Below are positions 1-8,201 of a stretch of DNA of 47,815 nt, one piece after another; position 1 is the first letter of the stretch, and every line of letters begins with the position of its first letter. Source of the DNA: Bacillota bacterium (GTDB lineage Bacteria; Bacillota; Clostridia; Acetivibrionales; DSM-1351). The position numbers and the translations under genes are program-made. The stretch covers positions 1 to 47,815 of the forward strand of contig JAEYTP010000139.1 in assembly GCA_023433945.1 (NCBI GenBank), written 5' to 3'. Below the pieces are notes generated by a model. It had not been told where the DNA came from. It saw only the letters and a program-made list of their open reading frames with translations, and did no database searches.

Positions 1-127
1 TATAGGATATAACGGGGGCAATAGCGACTTAGATACAATAGCTTCACTGAATGAAGCTGCAAGTATTAAAATTACTGAGCAAAACGTAGGGTACGCACTT
101 GCTAATTTCTTTAAAGCTGAGTTTTAA
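1..127 (+). CDS. C-terminal end of an unknown protein (cut by window edge)
   Basis: An open frame (codons starting at base 2) runs from the window edge to a TAA at 125-127 and encodes about 41 residues ending in FFKAEF. The family cannot be recognised from this tail. It is followed directly by decayed mobile-element sequence, so it is either the true end of an upstream gene or a frame truncated by an old insertion. Confidence 0.4.
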   Translation, partial: IGYNGGNSDLDTIASLNEAASIKITEQNVGYALANFFKAEF

Positions 128-230
128 ACATAAAATGTGTTATTGGTAAAGCATAAGCCCCAAACGTTACTAGAGAGCAGTTTGGTGCTGCTATAAAGTA
201 TTGGATTGCTCTTTAAATATATTTTCCTGA

Positions 231-560
231 GTTCAGTACTGTTTTCAAGCAGTGGACTGGAAAGGCAGCGTTGCAGGGAAGCATCAAGGGAAAACCACCA
301 TATCCAGAAGAGGACGCTCTGATGGAAGATATGCAATATTCCAAGCAGTACTGCCGTTAGTGGCTAGAAACCTTGAATTTAGGCAACTGCACATGTATTA
401 TATAAATAGAGCAAACAATCCACTAAAAAAGATGCAGTCAATAGTGGCATTGTGTGGCAAACTGATTAGAATTTATTATGCAATACTGAAAAATGGTAGT
501 CAGTACGATGCAGAAAAGATGATAAATGATATAAAACGACCAATGAATAAAGCAGCGTAG
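231..560 (+). pseudogene. IS110-family transposase remnant (C-terminal part)
   Basis: The frame from a stop at 228-230 to the TAG at 558-560 encodes about 109 residues (the first possible start is GTG 252) that match the C-terminal Transposase_20 region of IS110-family enzymes. Visible features are a GKHQGKTTISRRGR segment, a PLVARN-EFRQLHMYY stretch, an NNPLKKMQSIVALCGKLIRI motif and a terminal KRP. The N-terminal RuvC-like DEDD catalytic domain is absent, because the sequence upstream carries stops and no match. A full element encodes roughly 400 residues, so this cannot be active. Family assignment rests on recalled IS110 C-terminal patterns. Bases 128-230 hold an inverted repeat (CCAAAC 160-165 with GTTTGG 180-185) and nothing else I recognise. 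Confidence 0.7.
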
Positions 561-580
561 CTAGCTGTTCATGAGGTCTA

Positions 581-763
581 GTGCTACAAGTATTAGTTCG
601 TGACTGCATACGAGTAAATGAAAGTTATTTTAAGGAGATTTGCTATATAATAAATATAAATGGCTACCTATATAGTGTTTATTTTACAGTTACAGATATA
701 CGATATTCGGACTATAATAAACAGATATTTGATAAAATATGGCAGTCAATGAAGTTTGAATAA
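581..763 (+). pseudogene. Fragment of an unknown protein, C-terminal piece next to the IS remnant
   Basis: A 60-residue frame beginning at GTG 581 ends in YSDYNKQIFDKIWQSMKFE. The pattern of a beta-rich segment followed by a helix ending in an 'I..S.KF' tail resembles the C-terminus of PsbP-like or small lipoprotein domains, in which the strand pair precedes a final helix. There is no convincing ribosome binding site, and an in-frame TGA lies just upstream at 572-574. The most economical reading is that an insertion removed the front of the gene. Family assignment is only a suggestion. Confidence 0.35.
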
Positions 764-780
764 TATTTAAGGAATCACAA

Positions 781-3339
781 ATGTCAAATAAACAAGTAAA
801 AATTTCAATAAGGAATCTGGTGGAGTTTGTACTTAGATCGGGTGATCTGGATAGCCGTTTTACGGGCTTGAGCAGAATGACTGACGGTATAAAACTCCAC
901 CAAAAGCTGCAAAAAGCAGGAGGAGAGGCATACAAGAAAGAGGTAGCTCTCTCTTTTTGCGTTGAAACAGAAGGTTTTGAGTTGATATTAGAGGGTCGAG
1001 CAGACGGTATTATTATAGAAGAGGACAAAATAATAATTGATGAAATAAAGACCACAGCCGCTTCGCTAGAGTATATTGAAGAATCCTCAAACCTTCTGCA
1101 TTGGGCTCAAGCAATGTGTTATGCGTACATCTATTCTCATAACAATTCAATTGAGACTATTACAGTACAATTAACATATTGTCAGCTAGATACTGAAGAG
1201 ATAAAGAGATTTAGAAGAGAGTATTCATTTAATGAGCTTGAAGACTTTATAAATGATATAGTCAATAGATATCTAAAATGGGCAAAACTTTCCCATCAAT
1301 GGGACTTAATTAGGGATGCTTCTATCAAACAGCTTGAATTTCCATTTCCGTGCTATAGAAGAGGGCAGAGGGAGCTGGCAGTTGCTGCTTATAAAACTAT
1401 TACAGCAGGTAAAAAGCTATATGTTCAAGCACCTACTGGTATAGGAAAGACAATATCAACACTGTTTCCAGCAGTTAAATCAATAGGTGAGGGGCATACT
1501 TCAAAGATATTCTATTTGACAGCCAAGACAATAACAAGGCAGGTTGCTCAAGAGGCAGCTGAATTGATGCGCGACAGAGGGTTAAAGCTCAAAAGTATTA
1601 CTCTAACTGCCAAGGAAAAAATATGCTTCATGGAAGAGGCAAAATGTAATCCAGAGTACTGCCAGTATGCTAAAGGCCATTTTGACAGGGTGAATGAAGC
1701 GATATGGGATGTACTTGAGTGTGAGGATAGCTTAGCACGGGAACTCATTGAAAAATATGCAAAAAAGCATTGTGTTTGTCCTTTTGAGTTTGCACTAGAT
1801 TTATCATTGTTTGCGGACCTTATTATTTGCGACTACAACTATCTTTTTGATCCTAGAGTATATTTAAAACGCTTCTTTTTAAGTGGAGGAGATTATGCAT
1901 TTCTTATAGATGAGGCTCACAACTTGGTAGATAGGTCAAGGGAGATGTTCTCTGCTCAATTGTCCAAGTCGGACTTCCTGGAGCTAAAGAAGCAGTTGAA
2001 GGATGACTTTCCTAAATACTCAAAGCAGGTTGGAAAGCTTAATTCATATATGCTAGAGCTCAAAAAATCCTGTATTGAATGTGGGTATAAAACCAGTCCT
2101 GAGTTACCTGAGCAAATGATACGCCATTTACACTTGTTGTCAGTTCATACAGAAGAATGGCTTAAGCACAATGCCGAGAGCAAGTATCAGGAGCAGGTAC
2201 TCAAGATGTATTTTGAGGTATCTAATTTTCTCAAGATTGCAGAATTCTTTGATGAGAGGTACATGACATATATTGAGGTGGGTGGGTCAGAAGTAAGGCT
2301 CAAGCTCTTTTGTCTAGACCCTAGTTACCTTATCTCTGAGGCACTTAAAAGGGGTAACAGCGCAATATTTTATTCAGCGACAATGACACCGCTGCAATAT
2401 TTTAAGGATATCTTGGGAGGAGCTGAAGAAGACTATACTATGAGCCTATTCTCTCCATTTGACTCAAACAAACTGTGTCTCATGGTTGCTGACAATATAT
2501 CAACTAGATACAGAGACAGGGAAGAAAGCTATGATTCTGTGGCTGAGCTTATTGAAACCACAGTGAAGCAGAGAAAGGGCAATTATCTGGTGTTCTTTCC
2601 ATCCTATAAATATATGACTGAAGTATACAATAGGTTTGTAGCTAGAGTTATTGGCAGCGTACAGTCAGACATTGACACCACCGATATTGCTGACAGTGTA
2701 CAATCGGAAATTGACACCACCGATATTGCTGACAATGTACAATCAGATAATGGCACTAACGATACCGCTGATGGGGGACAGCTTGATAAAACAACAAGCT
2801 GTTTACAGAATGTATATCTACAAACAGACAGTATCCAGAAGGACAACCTGATGTACCAGACAGACATTGACACCATAATCCAACAGAGTAGCATGACTGA
2901 ACAAGAACGAGAAGACTTTTTAAAGAAGTTCCAAGCTGATAATGACAAAACACTTGTTGCATTTGCTGTCTTGGGTGGGCTGTTTGGTGAAGGCATTGAT
3001 TTAAAAGGTGAGAGATTGATTGGCTCAATAATTGTTGGAGTTGGTTTGCCCCAAGTAAGCAATGAGCTTGATATTATATTGAAGTATTTTAACGATTTAG
3101 ATGGGACAGGCTTTCAGAAGGCGTATATGTTTCCTGGGATGAATAAGGTGTTACAGGCTGCAGGTCGTGTTATCAGACAGGAAAGTGATGTTGGAATGGT
3201 ATTGCTTATAGATGAGAGATTTACGCACTCTGCTTACAAAAGTATAATGCCGGAGCATATGAGACATTATAAAATAGTTAAAAATATTACGCATGTTACC
3301 CACGTTTTACAAAGATTTTGGAACACGGATTTTAAGTAA
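781..3339 (+). CDS. PD-(D/E)XK nuclease / XPD-DinG-type superfamily 2 DNA helicase fusion
   Basis: This 852-residue protein joins two activities. Residues about 45-135 have the RecB/Cas4-like PD-(D/E)XK pattern: D75, then D87-E88-x-K90, then Q110 and Y114 in the QAxxYAY helix. From about 190 on it is a DEAD_2/HELICc2 helicase, with Walker A GIGKT (K223), DEAH at 377-380, SATMTP in motif III, and motif VI QAAGRVIRQ. Cysteines at 282, 289, 294, 331 and 333 lie where XPD/DinG proteins bind a 4Fe-4S cluster. The predicted role is ATP-dependent DNA unwinding and cleavage in repair. The start is ATG 781 after AAGGAATCAC. Roughly residues 625-690 form a repetitive insertion (separate entry) between two helicase-domain-2 strands and are absent from typical family members as I recall them. 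Confidence 0.88.
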   Translation: MSNKQVKISIRNLVEFVLRSGDLDSRFTGLSRMTDGIKLHQKLQKAGGEAYKKEVALSFCVETEGFELILEGRADGIIIEEDKIIIDEIKTTAASLEYIEESSNLLHWAQAMCYAYIYSHNNSIETITVQLTYCQLDTEEIKRFRREYSFNELEDFINDIVNRYLKWAKLSHQWDLIRDASIKQLEFPFPCYRRGQRELAVAAYKTITAGKKLYVQAPTGIGKTISTLFPAVKSIGEGHTSKIFYLTAKTITRQVAQEAAELMRDRGLKLKSITLTAKEKICFMEEAKCNPEYCQYAKGHFDRVNEAIWDVLECEDSLARELIEKYAKKHCVCPFEFALDLSLFADLIICDYNYLFDPRVYLKRFFLSGGDYAFLIDEAHNLVDRSREMFSAQLSKSDFLELKKQLKDDFPKYSKQVGKLNSYMLELKKSCIECGYKTSPELPEQMIRHLHLLSVHTEEWLKHNAESKYQEQVLKMYFEVSNFLKIAEFFDERYMTYIEVGGSEVRLKLFCLDPSYLISEALKRGNSAIFYSATMTPLQYFKDILGGAEEDYTMSLFSPFDSNKLCLMVADNISTRYRDREESYDSVAELIETTVKQRKGNYLVFFPSYKYMTEVYNRFVARVIGSVQSDIDTTDIADSVQSEIDTTDIADNVQSDNGTNDTADGGQLDKTTSCLQNVYLQTDSIQKDNLMYQTDIDTIIQQSSMTEQEREDFLKKFQADNDKTLVAFAVLGGLFGEGIDLKGERLIGSIIVGVGLPQVSNELDIILKYFNDLDGTGFQKAYMFPGMNKVLQAAGRVIRQESDVGMVLLIDERFTHSAYKSIMPEHMRHYKIVKNITHVTHVLQRFWNTDFK
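2659..2775 (+). repeat. Three tandem 39-bp coding repeats inside the helicase gene
   Basis: Units at 2659-2697, 2698-2736 and 2737-2775 each encode 13 residues of the form VQSDIDTTDIADS. Units 1 and 2 differ at few positions, and unit 3 is more diverged and reads VQSDNGTNDTADG. The frame is kept, so the array lengthens the protein by an acidic, Ser/Thr-rich linker. Confidence 0.92.
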
Positions 3340-3468
3340 AATAGTCCGTATATTGTACCAATTTAAATACTTGTTCTTTAGTTTTTTGTTTACATGTTTC
3401 GTGCCACATTGACCTATCTTTACAAAATATAGTATCATAATATTGCAAACTAAGGAGGATTGAAGATT

Positions 3469-4038
3469 TTGATAGAAAATTATTTTCCTGATTATTATTA
3501 CGACAGCATTAATCATATTGACTTAGATAGTCTCAAAGCGGCTGGTATTAAAGGGTTTATACTGGATATAGACAATACCTTGGTTGCCATGCATGTTAAA
3601 GAGGCAGATGAAAATGCTATAGCTTTTGTTAATAAGCTAAAGAGCATGGATTTTAAGGTGTGTATTCTTTCAAACGCAACACAGGACAGGGTTGTACGCT
3701 TTAATAAGAATCTCTCAGTACAAGCAGTGCATAGAGCGTTTAAGCCATCAGGCAAAGCATTTTTGAGGGCTGCAAGGATGATGGAGCTGCATCCCGAAAA
3801 TGTTGCTGTTGTCGGCGACCAAATATTTACTGATATTAGGGGCGGCAATAAGGTAAACATGACAACTATTTTGGTTAAGCCTATTGATAAGCGAGAAATT
3901 GTTTATGTCAGGGCCAAAAGAATACCTGAAATGGTCATTTTAAAGCAATTCAGCAAGAATGATAAAACATTGCTTGAAAAAAGGAAGGCATGGAAGAAAA
4001 AAAGCTTTGATACAGAGACAAAAAAATTTAAAGAATAA
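3469..4038 (+). CDS. yqeG: YqeG-family HAD IIIA phosphatase
   Basis: This 189-residue protein belongs to the haloacid dehalogenase superfamily, YqeG type, probably a phosphatase. HAD motif I is LDIDNTLV, motif II is the LSNAT segment, motif III includes the lysine in KPSGKAF, and motif IV is VVGDQIFTDI, which supplies the acidic metal ligands. The tail (about residue 160 on) is highly lysine-rich. I chose TTG 3469 because AAGGAGG at 3452-3458 lies 10 bases before it; the upstream TTG at 3460 would leave almost no spacing. It sits just ahead of aroE in the same direction, with an 85-base gap, as is common in Clostridia. The substrate is not evident from the sequence. Confidence 0.88.
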   Translation: MIENYFPDYYYDSINHIDLDSLKAAGIKGFILDIDNTLVAMHVKEADENAIAFVNKLKSMDFKVCILSNATQDRVVRFNKNLSVQAVHRAFKPSGKAFLRAARMMELHPENVAVVGDQIFTDIRGGNKVNMTTILVKPIDKREIVYVRAKRIPEMVILKQFSKNDKTLLEKRKAWKKKSFDTETKKFKE

Positions 4039-4123
4039 GGTAAATAGTAATTGCAACTGGCAGCTAGATTAAGCAAACTTCATGCTTCAATCAGCTAATC
4101 AATTTATGAAACGAGGATGTACA

Positions 4124-5002
4124 ATGATATTATCACAATACGCGAACGGTAAAACTAGAGTTATGGGCTTGCTAGGCAGTCCTGTTTCTCAGACAAAATC
4201 ACCGCTTATTCATAACACATTGTGCACGGAATATGGTATAAATGCAATATACCTTCCGTTTGAAGTGAAACAAGAAAACCTAGGCACAGCTGTAGCTGGG
4301 CTTAGGGCACTTGACTGCCTTGGCTTTAATGTCACAGTTCCTTATAAGCAGGAGATTATAAAATACCTTGATAAGGTTGACGCTGAAGCACTTGAAATGG
4401 GGGCTGTAAATACAGTTAAAAATGATGGCGGTTGCTTAATAGGGTATAATACAGATGCTGATGGTTTTCTTAAGGATTTGAGTGATAACCTCACATCTGA
4501 GATTAGAGGAAAGAGGATTATGGTTCTTGGTGCCGGAGGCACGTCAAGGGCTATTTGCCTAAAGCTTTCTAAGTCTGGCATTTCTCATCTGGCAATAGCA
4601 AATAGGACTAATCAGAAGGCCGGGCAAATAGCGGCACTTGTTGAGCAGTATGCACCTACATCAACGGTTTCGCCTACTGACACATTATTTTTGGAGCTAT
4701 TACATAGCAGTGATATTATTATAAATACAACTCCCGTGGGAATGAGTACAACTGGGGGAGGAATGCCTTTTGATTATCCTTTTGTTTTATCACCCAATCA
4801 GATGATTTATGATGTTATATATAATCCTGAATTTACTCAATTACTTTATACAGCCCAAAATGCCGGTTGCAAGGTATGCAATGGTTTAGGAATGCTTATA
4901 AATCAAGCTGTATTAGCATTTGAAATATGGACTGAAAAAAAGGTTGAAAATAGTTTTTCACAAAAATTAATAAAAGTTATCAGAGAATTAGAGGATTTAT
5001 AA
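4124..5002 (+). CDS. aroE: Shikimate 5-dehydrogenase
   Basis: AroE performs the NADPH-dependent reduction of 3-dehydroshikimate to shikimate in the aromatic amino acid pathway in the cytoplasm. The 292-residue length is normal. Family signatures are GSPVSQTKSPLIHN (the SxS substrate-binding motif near the start), NVTVPYK with the catalytic lysine, GAVNT, the NADP-binding glycine loop VLGAGGTSRA, NRT for the adenosine phosphate, INTTPVGM and a C-terminal GLGMLINQA. An ATG at 4082 would add 14 unrelated residues. ATG 4124 is preferred because GAGGA at 4112-4116 lies seven bases ahead. Confidence 0.95.
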   Translation: MILSQYANGKTRVMGLLGSPVSQTKSPLIHNTLCTEYGINAIYLPFEVKQENLGTAVAGLRALDCLGFNVTVPYKQEIIKYLDKVDAEALEMGAVNTVKNDGGCLIGYNTDADGFLKDLSDNLTSEIRGKRIMVLGAGGTSRAICLKLSKSGISHLAIANRTNQKAGQIAALVEQYAPTSTVSPTDTLFLELLHSSDIIINTTPVGMSTTGGGMPFDYPFVLSPNQMIYDVIYNPEFTQLLYTAQNAGCKVCNGLGMLINQAVLAFEIWTEKKVENSFSQKLIKVIRELEDL

Positions 5003-5071
5003 CAAAAATATCGAATTATTTACATGGTTAAAATTTCTATTTTGATTATATTATTTAGGGGGCAGATAAAT

Positions 5072-5338
5072 ATGGTACAATTAAAAAATTATATGGAAGA
5101 AATAGTACTAAACCTTATGGAAGGCGTTCTTGATGATATCAATATGTGTAAGTGCGAAATATGTGTTATGGACATTGCAGCTCTTGCTTTGAATGATTTG
5201 CCGCCGAAATATATAGTTACAGAAAAAGGAGAGCTATATTCAAGAGTCAATTCACTCAAGAGTCAATTTGAAGTTGATGTTATAGCTGCTATTACAAAGG
5301 CTGCAGTTCTTGTAAAGAGATCCCCAAGACACAAATAA
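5072..5338 (+). CDS. Late competence protein ComFB-like
   Basis: This 88-residue protein has the ComFB-family pattern: an N-terminal helix with NYMEEIVLNLMEGVL, then CKCEICVMDIAALALNDLPPKY with closely spaced cysteines, and a C-terminal helix. ComFB proteins are small and of uncertain biochemical role, named from the B. subtilis comF competence operon; cyanobacterial relatives bind cyclic dinucleotides. The cysteine trio (CKCEIC) suggests metal binding, by inference. The start is ATG 5072, with AGGGGG about eight bases upstream; the in-frame ATG at 5024 has no such site. It follows aroE by 69 bases and ends before a bidirectional terminator. Confidence 0.8.
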   Translation: MVQLKNYMEEIVLNLMEGVLDDINMCKCEICVMDIAALALNDLPPKYIVTEKGELYSRVNSLKSQFEVDVIAAITKAAVLVKRSPRHK

Positions 5339-5380
5339 ATTTTACTTTTTTTAATTTAATATCACTTACATCAAAAAAAA

Positions 5381-5403
5381 AACGAGCCTAAAGGCTCGTT
5401 TTT
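5381..5403. terminator. Bidirectional intrinsic terminator
   Basis: A perfect 8-bp stem, AACGAGCC (5381-5388) with GGCTCGTT (5393-5400), has a TAAA loop. It is followed by T's on the plus strand and preceded by an A run at 5373-5382, giving a T tract on the minus strand. It separates the convergent comFB-like and LCP genes. Confidence 0.88.
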
Positions 5404-5426
5404 AGTTGTTTTATGTTTTTACCGCT

Positions 5427-6542
5427 TTATGGCTTGTCAGTGCCTTCTCCTTTAGAATCGGACTGTGAATTAGAAGGATTCTTGGTACTTGTAGAAGGCT
5501 TTTTTGTTGTTGATGGTTTGCTTGTTGTACTGCTTTTACTTGGTTCCTTTACATTGGAGTCAGGATCAGGTGAGGCAATTCCTTTGTCAGAAGCAAAATA
5601 TTCCTCTATAACATCTTCAGCAGCGAGTGCTTCTTTGGTCTCAATGTTGACAATTGTATCATTGTAAATATAGAACCAGCCAGAACTTAAGCTTTTATCT
5701 TCACCGCCCAATCTGAAGGATGTTAAAGTATCAGGAGAGATGTTTATAACTCCCTGTGCTAAAGTGAGTGCGTCATTAAGTTTCATATTGGTAATCATGT
5801 TTGAAAAAGCATAGTTTATTACCGAGTTGTATCGTGGTAGGTACTGGAGAGTAAGCTTCTGCTTCATAAATTCCTTCAAAAACTTAACCTGCATTTCAGT
5901 TCTTTTTATATCACTGCCGTCATAATACTCCTTAAGTTCACTTGTATATTTACCACTTGGTTTTCTGAAACGCAATAGCTGTTCAACTTTGTCTCCATCC
6001 AAATGCTGATAACCTTTCTTTAGATTTATATACAATCCCTGAGATGGATCACTGTATTTCATATCGGTTGGTACATCGAAATATACCCCTCCAAGCATAT
6101 CAGTTATTTTTTTGATAGCCTCAAGGTTTATATGAACGTAATAGTTAATATTTATGCCTGTCAAATCACTTACCACTTGTGCGGCATATGCTGCTCCTTC
6201 ATGTTTTCTACCACCAGCTCCGTATGCAGCATTAATCTTTGGCAGGGTATTATTCTTCAATTTAACCCTAGTGTCACGAGGTATTGTCAAAAGGCTCAAT
6301 TTACTATTTTTAGGATTATAATTAACAACCATCATAGAGTCTGTATTCCCGGTATTGTCACCGACGAGTAGTAGGAAATTCATAGATCTTTTATCTGTTA
6401 TTAATCCATCGAAGATGCCAGCACCATTTTGACCAGAACCATTACTACTACTGTTAATATAAAACATAAAGAATGATCCTAAAGAAAATAGGAAACATCC
6501 TAAAGCTATACTAATAATATAAAAAAACTTACGTGTATTCAT
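5427..6542 (-). CDS. LytR-CpsA-Psr (LCP) family cell-wall polymer ligase
   Basis: LCP proteins transfer undecaprenyl-linked glycopolymers such as teichoic acids onto peptidoglycan outside the membrane. The 371-residue protein has a short cytoplasmic N-terminus, one membrane helix (about 6-28) and an extracellular LCP domain with LLLVGDNTGNTDSMMVV and the IPRDTRVKL motif, whose arginines bind the pyrophosphate. The C-terminal 45 residues are a Ser/Thr/Pro/Lys-rich disordered tail, probably a wall-spanning linker. The start is ATG at 6542; a longer frame to 6593 has no support. The gene is transcribed alone toward the shared terminator at 5381. Confidence 0.9.
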   Translation of the reverse strand: MNTRKFFYIISIALGCFLFSLGSFFMFYINSSSNGSGQNGAGIFDGLITDKRSMNFLLLVGDNTGNTDSMMVVNYNPKNSKLSLLTIPRDTRVKLKNNTLPKINAAYGAGGRKHEGAAYAAQVVSDLTGININYYVHINLEAIKKITDMLGGVYFDVPTDMKYSDPSQGLYINLKKGYQHLDGDKVEQLLRFRKPSGKYTSELKEYYDGSDIKRTEMQVKFLKEFMKQKLTLQYLPRYNSVINYAFSNMITNMKLNDALTLAQGVINISPDTLTSFRLGGEDKSLSSGWFYIYNDTIVNIETKEALAAEDVIEEYFASDKGIASPDPDSNVKEPSKSSTTSKPSTTKKPSTSTKNPSNSQSDSKGEGTDKP

Positions 6543-6640
6543 TAATAAACCCCAATCATTCTTATTTGCAAAAATTATTATAACATGTATCAAAAAATAT
6601 TGCTCTTACGATGTAAATATTTTAAGTAATTCCAATATTT

Positions 6641-7600
6641 TTATTCTGCCTTAAAATCAGATAAAGGATTACTTTCAATAGCCTTTTTTAGTTGAGCATT
6701 ATCGACATGTGTATAAATCTCAGTAGTTTTTATACTTTCATGCCCCAGTATCTCTTGAAGTGAACGAATATCAACGCCCCCATGCTTGTACATCAGTGTT
6801 GCAGCTGTATGCCTGAGCTTATGAGTGGAATAACGTTCTACGTCAAGTCCGGCTGATTTAATATATTTTTTGACGATATACTGTACAGTTTTGTTGCTAA
6901 TCCTTTGTTTTCTTTTGCTGAGAAAGAGAGCATTTTTGTCTTTGACTCCTTCGTGTGGTCGCACTGCAAGATACTTCTCCATTGCATCAAGGCACGCAGC
7001 ATTTAAATAAATTGTTCGCTCCTTGTCACCTTTACCGATAACAGTCAAGGTATCATTTTTAATCTTGGATATATTAATGTTGACCAGTTCTGACAAACGC
7101 AGGCCACAGTTTAAAAATAGCGTAATAATACAATAATCTCTTTCTTTAAACTCACCATCTATAGTTATAAGAAGCTTCTTACTTTCTTCAATATTAAGAT
7201 ATTTTGGAAGTCTTTTCATGAGCTTGGGAGATTCCAACTCACTAGTAGGATTGTAGTCTAGCAGCTTTGCCTTATTTGTTAAATAGTTAAAAAAAGACCT
7301 CAAACTTGCAACCTTTCTTGCTCTGGAACTAGGATTATTATCCCTTCTTCTTGTTACAAATGACATAAAGCTATAAAGGTCGGATAATCCAACCCTTTTA
7401 ATATCCTCAATTGTTATCTTTGATATAGGAATAGATTCGATGTCATAGTCCTTATATGAAGAATCATTTTGCTGAATTATAAATCTAAAAAACAGTCTTA
7501 GATCATAGAAGTATTCCTTTGTGGTATTTGGGGACTTTCCCTTGATTGTTTCCATATAGTTAAGAAAATCTTTTAATAATTGTGGCATTTCTTCGTTCAT
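6641..7600 (-). CDS. Tyrosine recombinase of the XerC/XerD type
   Basis: The 319-residue protein has an N-terminal SAM-like core-binding domain (about 5-110) and a C-terminal phage-integrase fold. Catalytic residues are visible as the first arginine in NCGLRLSEL, HKLRHT, the GH of ILGHESIKTT and the nucleophile tyrosine in EIYTHV. Xer proteins resolve chromosome dimers at dif sites, and this length and domain plan fit. No dif-like site or phage genes lie beside it, so a housekeeping role is more likely than a mobile integrase, but the sequence alone does not settle XerC versus XerD. The start is ATG 7600, with a GGGAAGG-like site upstream. Confidence 0.87.
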   Translation of the reverse strand: MNEEMPQLLKDFLNYMETIKGKSPNTTKEYFYDLRLFFRFIIQQNDSSYKDYDIESIPISKITIEDIKRVGLSDLYSFMSFVTRRRDNNPSSRARKVASLRSFFNYLTNKAKLLDYNPTSELESPKLMKRLPKYLNIEESKKLLITIDGEFKERDYCIITLFLNCGLRLSELVNINISKIKNDTLTVIGKGDKERTIYLNAACLDAMEKYLAVRPHEGVKDKNALFLSKRKQRISNKTVQYIVKKYIKSAGLDVERYSTHKLRHTAATLMYKHGGVDIRSLQEILGHESIKTTEIYTHVDNAQLKKAIESNPLSDFKAE

Positions 7601-7766
7601 ATTTGACCTTCCCTTCTACAGCAGTCCCTATATATGTTTTTTAATGCAACTAATCTGTTCAGAATTACTTAATCATTTTATCATATTTTGTGTTTCTGTT
7701 CCAGTTTTGCAAGTGAATATAGTAACTCTGATACACACATTTTAATGTCTACCATTGTGGAATATC

Positions 7767-7794
7767 TTGAAAATACTTAAGTAAATGGTAGAAT
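7767..7794 (+). promoter_or_regulatory. Candidate SigA promoter for the 59-aa protein
   Basis: TTGAAA (7767-7772) and TAGAAT (7789-7794) are separated by 16 bases. The -10 box lies 77 bases ahead of ATG 7872. CTACCATT near 7750 and AATGGTAG near 7785 form an inverted repeat straddling the -35, a possible operator. The rest of the 7601-7871 gap shows nothing I can name. Confidence 0.4.
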
Positions 7795-7871
7795 ATGACG
7801 ATGTAAATATTGTAAACACATTATTGGCATTTGAAATGTGATTTCAAACTAAATGGGACCGTGGTGATTAT

Positions 7872-8051
7872 ATGAGTACAGTTATAGAAAAATCATATTC
7901 TACAGTGCATGAACTTCAAATTGATGAAGCCGATAAGGATATTAACGAAATAGATGTCTTCGATTTAAATAGTATAGAAGGTTGGTGCAATAGAAAATTG
8001 CAGCAATATGATATCGATTTACTGATTAAAGTTATACAAAAGGAAACCTAG
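7872..8051 (+). CDS. Small acidic hypothetical protein (59 aa)
   Basis: A 59-residue frame runs from ATG 7872 to TAG 8051. The protein begins MSTVIEKSYS and is rich in Asp/Glu, with a predicted helix in IEGWCNRKLQQYDIDLLIK. It has a GGTGATT site just upstream, a candidate promoter at 7767-7794 and an intrinsic terminator immediately after the stop, so it looks like a genuine stand-alone gene. I do not recognise a family. Confidence 0.6.
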   Translation: MSTVIEKSYSTVHELQIDEADKDINEIDVFDLNSIEGWCNRKLQQYDIDLLIKVIQKET

Positions 8052-8052
8052 A

Positions 8053-8078
8053 GCCATGGTGAAAACCAAGGCTTTTTT
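8053..8078 (+). terminator. Intrinsic terminator after the small protein
   Basis: GCC-A-TGGT (8053-8060) pairs with ACCA-A-GGC (8065-8072), with one A/A mismatch and a GAAA loop, and is followed by six T's. Confidence 0.8.
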
Positions 8079-8201
8079 ATTTACTTTATATTCATAATAA
8101 TTTATAATATTAAAGAATATACACATATAATTAAATAGCCGGGGGTTAGAAGCTTAAGAGCTCTTTTCTTCCGCTAAAGAAGCGAAAGGAATGATATATA
8201 G

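Noticed and set aside
2604..3062. 152-residue minus-strand frame inside the helicase gene
   Set aside because: It is the mirror of a repeat-rich coding region, has no ribosome site, and the plus-strand protein has clear domains there.
5413..5667. 84-residue plus-strand frame opposite the LCP gene
   Set aside because: Mirror of the Ser/Thr/Pro/Lys-rich tail with no ribosome binding site.
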